Assembly (NCBI GenBank): GCA_016218805.1
Contig: JACRCW010000042.1
Coordinates: 44,104-108,103 of the forward strand
Direction of reading: 5' to 3'
DNA length: 64,000 bases
Source of the DNA: Deltaproteobacteria bacterium
GTDB lineage: Bacteria > Myxococcota > JACRCW01
Shown here: positions 59,626-64,000 of the stretch, piece after piece
Numbering within the stretch: position 1 is the stretch's first letter
Layout: every line of letters starts with the position of its first letter
Position numbers and translations under genes: made by a program
Notes under the pieces: generated by a model
Seen by the model: only the letters and a program-made list of their open reading frames with translations
Told to the model about the DNA's origin: nothing
Database searches by the model: none

Positions 59626-61182
59626 ATGAGCGCTCGGCGTTGGCTTGTTGCGGTGGGAACGCTGGCTGTGGCGGCATGCCCCGCAACGGGCGCGTTCCTC
59701 TGCGCCTCTGACGAGGACTGCGCGGCGCAACACTGGTGCTCCCCGGCCGGCGAGTGCGTGGCGCACTGCACCAGCTCCGCCGACTGCCACCCCGGGTTGA
59801 CGTGTGACGTCGGTGACGGGAACTGCCGCACGGACAGCGGGACGCCCTCCGGGTCGGGCTCATCCGCCTCCGCGCCGCCGTCCAGCCACGGCACCACGGC
59901 GTCCAGCGACGTGTCGTCCCGCGCCCGGTCCGCGTCAACGTCACGCGGGCCCGCCTCGTCGTCCGCGGGTACGTCACGCTCATCCTCCGCCGTCACGCTG
60001 GGTTCATCTCAAGTATCCGGCAGCCCTTCCTCCGGTCCGGCCAGCGGCGATTCCTCGTCGTCCGGGGTTGCCTGCAGCACGGGTTGCGGCTGTGCCTCGG
60101 GCACCCGTCCGTGTGGCCAGACGTGCGTGGCGGAGGGAACGTGCTGCAACGTCCCGGACGACTGTGCGCAGGGAACGTGTCCGTACCCGGGTGGCAGTTG
60201 CGTGGAGTGCCAGGCCACGGTGGATTGCGCGGGCGTGTGCGGCGGGTCCGCGGCGCTTGATTGCGCGGGTATCTGCAACGGGAACACCAAGGACCAGGGA
60301 TGCGGCTGCGGGAACCCCGCGCCCAATGCGTGCAACAGCTGCTCGGGCGTGGTGGACCTGGGCTGCGGCTGCGGGAACCCCGCGCCCAATGCGTGCAACA
60401 GCTGCTCGGGCGTGGTGGACCTGGGCTGCGGCTGCGGCAACCCCGCGCCCAATGCGTGCAACAGCTGCTCGGGCGTGGTGGACCTGGGATGCGGTTGCGG
60501 AAACCCCGCGCCCAATGCGTGCAGCAGCTGCTCGGGCGTGGTGGACCTGGGCTGCGGCTGCGGAAACCCCGCGCCCAATGCGTGCGGCAGCTGCTCGGGC
60601 GTGGTGGACCTGGGATGCGGGTGCGGAAACCCCGCGCCCAATGCGTGCGGCAGCTGCTCGGGCGTGGTGGACCTGGGATGCGGCTGTGGAAACCCCGCGC
60701 CCAATGCGTGCAGCAGCTGCACGGGCGTCGTTGACCAGGGCTGCGGCTGCGGGAACTCCGCGCCCAATGCGTGCGGCAGCTGCTCGGGCGTCGTGGACCA
60801 GGGCTGCGGCTGCGGGAACCCCGCGCCCAATGCGTGCGGCAGCTGTGGCGGACCGGCCATGGCTCAATGTCCCGCCGCGAGCACGGTCGCGTGCAACACG
60901 GCGGTCAACGATCCGTGTGGCGTCTACTGCGGCTACCAGGGCACGGCGAATTGCGGCACGACGTGCGGTGCACTCCAGCAGAGCGTTGGTCGCTGCAGTG
61001 CCAGCACCATTGCCGGCCCATCCCGGCTCAACCAAGCCGAATGCCGGGATTACTGCGGCTCCCGGCGCGCTGCCTGCTGCGAGTGGTTCAGCTGGGGCGA
61101 CGGGACTGGCGACTGCTACGCCGAGAACGGCGACTGCACCGCCTGCGGCGCGGGTGGGTGGTGGTCCGCCGAATGCTCGTGA
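59626..61182 (+). CDS. Cys-rich lipoprotein with nine 63-bp repeats
   Basis: The 518-residue product has a signal peptide with lipobox L-A-V-A-A-C near residue 18, a Cys-containing N-terminal part, a Ser-rich stalk (about 72-150) and a Cys-rich region. Within it nine units of 21 residues (CGCGNPAPNACNSCSGVVDLG pattern) repeat, followed by a Cys-rich end domain (CGYQGTANCGTTCG to WWSAECS). It is probably a surface lipoprotein with many disulfides; no enzyme motif is seen. It is divergent from the PLD-like gene (194-bp gap). Confidence 0.84.
   Translation: MSARRWLVAVGTLAVAACPATGAFLCASDEDCAAQHWCSPAGECVAHCTSSADCHPGLTCDVGDGNCRTDSGTPSGSGSSASAPPSSHGTTASSDVSSRARSASTSRGPASSSAGTSRSSSAVTLGSSQVSGSPSSGPASGDSSSSGVACSTGCGCASGTRPCGQTCVAEGTCCNVPDDCAQGTCPYPGGSCVECQATVDCAGVCGGSAALDCAGICNGNTKDQGCGCGNPAPNACNSCSGVVDLGCGCGNPAPNACNSCSGVVDLGCGCGNPAPNACNSCSGVVDLGCGCGNPAPNACSSCSGVVDLGCGCGNPAPNACGSCSGVVDLGCGCGNPAPNACGSCSGVVDLGCGCGNPAPNACSSCTGVVDQGCGCGNSAPNACGSCSGVVDQGCGCGNPAPNACGSCGGPAMAQCPAASTVACNTAVNDPCGVYCGYQGTANCGTTCGALQQSVGRCSASTIAGPSRLNQAECRDYCGSRRAACCEWFSWGDGTGDCYAENGDCTACGAGGWWSAECS
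60301..60867 (+). repeat. Nine tandem 63-bp coding repeats
   Basis: TGCGGCTGCGG-type unit starts fall at 60301 and every 63 bp to 60805, exactly in frame. Units 1-3 are almost identical, and later ones differ by N/S/G at the twelfth residue and by DLG versus DQG, suggesting stepwise expansion with the oldest units at the 3' end. The last unit is diverged after its CGSC. Confidence 0.93.
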
Positions 61183-61208
61183 ACTCCTGCCAAGGAGCCA
61201 CGCGGTTG

Positions 61209-62600
61209 TCACCCTTGGCGCCTTCGGCAGCAGAGCCACAACAAGGCCACCGCACCTGACAATATCCCGGGCATTCCACCGTCTGCTGCATCTGCCGCGC
61301 TGCAACCGCGGGCGTTGGGACCCGCTGTCTCGTCCGGATTACTGGCGCTGACCGCGCCGGTTGATGCGCTGCCGGAGTCTGCCGCTGGGCTTGCGGAAGA
61401 CCCGCCTGCAGCCGATGACGATGACCACGACGAAGCGGACGCTGCCGACGTGGAATCCGGGGCCGAGGATGTGCGCCCTCCGGACGACGTGGCGGCGGCG
61501 GATGCAGACGCGCTGCTTGCGTCCGCGGACGACGACGAGGACGACCCGCTGCTGGAGCCACCTTCACACAGCGCCGGTGTGGCCGTGGCTGACCAGGCTG
61601 TGCACGTGCCCACCCCCCAGGCGCCGGCTTCGGGGTAGGCGTGGCGCGCGCCGGCGCTGTCAACGGAGAGAATCCAGTATTGGTGGCAAGCGGCGCTGAG
61701 CGGTGCGCTGGCTTTGTAGGTGGCGTTGGTGGCCGTTCCCAGTTCCAGCGTCATGGGCGTACAGGCACCATCAATGACCACCTCCATGCGTGACGGTGCT
61801 CCGCCCGGGTCGTAGTAGTTGGCGTGGAAGGAGAACGTCGTTGCCGTGGTGCTGGTTTCCGGCTGGTGAATGGCAGACGGGAGCACGGCGGTGGTGACGT
61901 TGGTCGTTGCGGTGAGAAGGTATTCGCAACTGCCAAAACAACTGTTGGCGCCCGCCCAACCCGTGCCCAGCGAATCCACGTTGGGGGCCACGAAGATGGA
62001 CCGGTCCGTGAGACCGGAGGCGCACTCGGTGATGCCGGCCTCCACCATGGTTCTTCCGTTGGCGTTGACCGCCATGCTGGCCCCGGCAGCGGTGAATCCA
62101 AAGTAGTGGGCGCGGGTGAAGGGATCCGTGCCGGTGGCGGTCATGGTGCCGCAGCCAAATGCCTGCGTCCCCGCCACACACGCGCACGCGTCCGAGCCGT
62201 CACAATCCGTGGCGTCCACGTCCGTCATGATGGTGCAATACGAGTTGTGCGAGAAACCCGAGTTGGTCTTCTGCAGGTTGTTGCAGTGGAAGCGCGCCGC
62301 GCGGTTTCCGGCGTGGTCCAGCATGAGCGGCTTGGCGGCGGGATACGACGTTGAGCACGCTGCGGCGGTGCCCAGCGCAACGTTGTTGGGATCCGCGCGC
62401 CCGCGGTTGACCCAGGTGAGCATCAAGCGTTCCTGGTAGTTGGGAAATCCGTCTTGCGGCACACCGTTCAGTCCGGAGGTGAACGCGCCCGTTGGCTCTC
62501 CGGCCACGCCAGTGTTTTTCTCGACGGGGAATGCCCTGCAGGACAGGGCGCACACAAGCAGCAGCAGCAGAGGTATCTGGACGGAGGACGGGAAACGCAT
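61209..62600 (-). CDS. CAP/SCP-domain protein with Ser-rich stalk and MYXO-CTERM anchor
   Basis: The 463-residue protein has a signal peptide ending in A-L-S-C. A CAP/SCP-like domain (about 50-230) carries YQERLMLTWVNRGRADP and GFSHNS. A strand-rich part follows, then a long Ser/Ala stalk (about 345-425) and the C-terminus NARGCSAADAADGGMP, a hydrophobic helix and CCRRRQG. The end fits a MYXO-CTERM signal. A Cys at the N-terminal cleavage site could also make it a lipoprotein, which would be an odd double anchor. It is the second MYXO-CTERM protein in the window. Confidence 0.82.
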   Translation of the reverse strand: MRFPSSVQIPLLLLLVCALSCRAFPVEKNTGVAGEPTGAFTSGLNGVPQDGFPNYQERLMLTWVNRGRADPNNVALGTAAACSTSYPAAKPLMLDHAGNRAARFHCNNLQKTNSGFSHNSYCTIMTDVDATDCDGSDACACVAGTQAFGCGTMTATGTDPFTRAHYFGFTAAGASMAVNANGRTMVEAGITECASGLTDRSIFVAPNVDSLGTGWAGANSCFGSCEYLLTATTNVTTAVLPSAIHQPETSTTATTFSFHANYYDPGGAPSRMEVVIDGACTPMTLELGTATNATYKASAPLSAACHQYWILSVDSAGARHAYPEAGAWGVGTCTAWSATATPALCEGGSSSGSSSSSSADASSASASAAATSSGGRTSSAPDSTSAASASSWSSSSAAGGSSASPAADSGSASTGAVSASNPDETAGPNARGCSAADAADGGMPGILSGAVALLWLCCRRRQG

Positions 62601-62711
62601 GCTGGATAGGTAGCTCCAACGGTCCTGCGTGGGAACCGGCGCCCGCGCTGGGCTGGCAACTGCCGGCCCTGCTCGTGACCCGGCGGCGTTGGCGGTGGTA
62701 GCTCACGCTCC

Positions 62712-63800
62712 ATGCAAACCGCTCCCCGCGCATGGGTCGTTCTGGCCGGTTCCCTGTTTCTGATGTTGGCAGCGGTGCCGCCATGGGCCGCGCCGGCCTC
62801 CTCCGGCTCGCCGCCACTGGATGCGGACACGCTGGTGACATCCGCCTCGGGCGCAACACTGAGCGTGGCCAAGGGCTGGTGGGTCACCCGCAATGGGGAC
62901 CTGCTGCGGTTGGAAGGGCCGGAGCGTGACGTCACGCTCACGCTGCTGGAGGTGAAAGACCCGGACGCGGTGCACGCCATTGCCGGGGCTTGGCCGCGCG
63001 TGCAGCCGGGGTTTGCGCGCAAGGTGAAGCAGGTGGTCACGCCGCCGCCGCGTGACGGGTGGGACGCCGTCACGCAGGTCACCTACGAGACCACCACGCA
63101 GGAGGCGCGCGTGCTGGTGGCCATTGCGCGCCGCAAGGGCGACACGCAGTACATCACGCTGCTGGACGGTGCGCTGGCCGGCGTGGACCGCCGCGGCGCG
63201 CAGGTAAATACGGCGATTTCCAGCTTCAAGGCGCCCGGCCTGGAGGAGGAGTCCTTCCGCGGCCGCACCGCGCGCGTGCTGGACCCGCAGCGGCTGCAGG
63301 CGCTGGCGGGCTTCATTGACGACGCGCGCCAGCGCGCCAAGGTGCCGGGCGTCGCCGTGGCGGTGGTGCAGGGCGGCAAGGTGGTGCTGGAAAAGGGCTT
63401 TGGCGTTCGTACGCTGGGAAAACCGGAGCCGGTCACGCCCAACACGCTGTTCATGATCGGGAGCATTACCAAGTCGCTCACTTCGCTGATGATGGCGCGC
63501 CTGGTGGACGAGGGAAGGTTCACCTGGGAAACGCCGCTGTCCCAGGTATTCCCCGCGTTTTCGCTGGCGGACCCGGAGGCCACGCGCAGGCTGCTCATGA
63601 AGCACACCGTTTGCGCGTGCACGGGGCTGCCGCGGCAGGACATGGAGTTCTTCTTTGGCTACTCCCGCTCCACGCCGGAGGGCCGGGTGGCGGCCATGAA
63701 GTCCATGAAACCCACCACCGCGTTTGGCGAAACGTTCCAATACAGCAACTCCATGGTGTCCGCCGGCGGGTACCTGGCCGCGCGGCGGATCCAAGTCTGA
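62712..63800 (+). CDS. Serine hydrolase (beta-lactamase/PBP4-like), truncated C-terminus
   Basis: The product has 362 residues. A signal peptide and an N-terminal domain (about 35-180) precede a serine beta-lactamase-like domain with the nucleophile motif S-x-x-K in IGSITKSL and YSNSM as the second motif. It stops soon after, at AARRIQV, before the final third and the third motif (H/K-T-G) of this family. Downstream frames do not continue it, so the gene is cut short. The truncation ends 35 bp before a hairpin and a long inverted repeat. It may be a pseudogene. Confidence 0.75.
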   Translation: MQTAPRAWVVLAGSLFLMLAAVPPWAAPASSGSPPLDADTLVTSASGATLSVAKGWWVTRNGDLLRLEGPERDVTLTLLEVKDPDAVHAIAGAWPRVQPGFARKVKQVVTPPPRDGWDAVTQVTYETTTQEARVLVAIARRKGDTQYITLLDGALAGVDRRGAQVNTAISSFKAPGLEEESFRGRTARVLDPQRLQALAGFIDDARQRAKVPGVAVAVVQGGKVVLEKGFGVRTLGKPEPVTPNTLFMIGSITKSLTSLMMARLVDEGRFTWETPLSQVFPAFSLADPEATRRLLMKHTVCACTGLPRQDMEFFFGYSRSTPEGRVAAMKSMKPTTAFGETFQYSNSMVSAGGYLAARRIQV

Positions 63801-63835
63801 GCCGGCATCTGTTCCACGAATGCCCCGACCGAACT

Positions 63836-63858
63836 GCATGCACGCTCTGCGTGCATGC
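63836..63858. repeat. Perfect 10-bp stem-loop after the truncated hydrolase
   Basis: GCATGCACGC (63836-63845) pairs perfectly with GCGTGCATGC (63849-63858) around a TCT loop. It has no T-run. It may be a terminator or the edge of the adjacent repeat element. Confidence 0.6.
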
Positions 63859-63862
63859 GTAC

Positions 63863-64000
63863 CCGCCCCCCTTGGGGGGCGGCCCTCGACGACGGAGCGC
63901 AGCGACGTCGGCGAGGGGGGTGGGGGGTCCGCAACCGCCGTCTTCCCCGGGTGGGACCCACCCGTTGGCGGGCCCCCCACCCCCGGCGACTGACGTCGCC
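63863..64000. repeat. REP-like element, copy 2, with long imperfect inverted repeat
   Basis: The first part repeats the plan of the 26292 element: C-run, CTTG, G-run (63863-63882), then arms CCCTCGACGAC and GTCGGCGAGGG around GGAGCGCAGCGAC, then a G-rich tail. The tail GGGGTGGGGGGTCCGC (about 63917-63932) pairs with the complement GCGGGCCCCCCACCCC (about 63970-63985) at 15 of 16 positions, and the pairing extends imperfectly to about 63902 and the window end. It continues past the window edge. Confidence 0.65.

Noticed and set aside
60301..60867. Regular tandem repeats considered as a CRISPR array
   Set aside because: The units abut without unique spacers and encode an in-frame Cys-rich protein; the same holds for the 18-bp repeats at 54148-54378.

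Overview
The window is one contiguous, very G+C-rich stretch (roughly two thirds or more G+C by eye) that is almost fully coding, with short gaps and many ATGA, GTGA or TGATG overlaps. It most likely comes from a myxobacterium or a close relative (Myxococcota). The evidence is two C-terminal anchors of the MYXO-CTERM type (VIT-VWA protein 18595-20694, CAP/SCP protein 61209-62600), a zinc-ribbon/GYF/TonB-C protein resembling AgmX/GltJ of the Myxococcus gliding machine, many hybrid histidine kinases, and many lipoproteins rich in Cys, Ser or Pro. The species cannot be named from the sequence alone. No rRNA, tRNA, CRISPR array, insertion sequence or prophage was recognised.

Layout. 1-11562 (+): a five-gene signalling operon of a giant multi-HAMP hybrid kinase (5' end outside the window), a CheR methyltransferase, a receiver-less CheB methylesterase and two more hybrid kinases. 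11668-16001 (-): hutH, a Cys-rich lipoprotein, argD and argF. 16062-17796 (+): a coupled trio of two membrane proteins and a small lipoprotein. 17733-20694 (-): a MYXO-CTERM VIT-VWA protein followed 4 bp later by a divergent Lgt homologue. 20966-21937 (-): cysK behind two abutting 16-bp palindromic sites. 22129-22643 (+): a ParE/RelE-type toxin-antitoxin pair. 22789-24489 (+): rpsA. 24867-26279 (+): an aldehyde dehydrogenase. 26444-32351 (+): a lipoprotein, proB, proA, rsfS, an Rsm22-type protein and a YkgJ-type Cys-cluster protein, tightly packed.

32356-44795 (-) holds a small membrane protein, an RluD-type pseudouridine synthase overlapping the GltJ-like gene, a TSUP permease, a beta-propeller-like lipoprotein coupled to a degenerate trypsin-like protein, a Cys-repeat lipoprotein and a fibre-like secreted protein. 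Within this block 35487-37808 is a + strand peptidase-MA-like membrane protein with TPR-like repeats. 44902-56879 (+) carries a large lipoprotein, a PAS/GAF hybrid kinase, a DUF2723 membrane protein, a TPR protein, a membrane protein, a proline-repeat protein and a HipA-like kinase with its DUF3037 partner. 56885-63800 ends with a secreted phospholipase-D-like protein, a Cys-rich lipoprotein with nine 63-bp repeats, the MYXO-CTERM CAP protein and a C-terminally truncated serine hydrolase next to a long inverted repeat.

Common threads are (i) phosphorelay signalling with receptor-type methylation enzymes but no recognisable receptor or CheA, (ii) envelope and surface display (lipoproteins, MYXO-CTERM anchors, a variant Lgt), and (iii) housekeeping amino-acid and translation genes. 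A codon-junction habit runs through most genes: Ile and Phe are written ATT and TTT before a codon starting with G, but ATC and TTC otherwise. The genes that ignore it (16062-17587, 22129-22643, parts of rpsA and proB) may differ in origin or expression.
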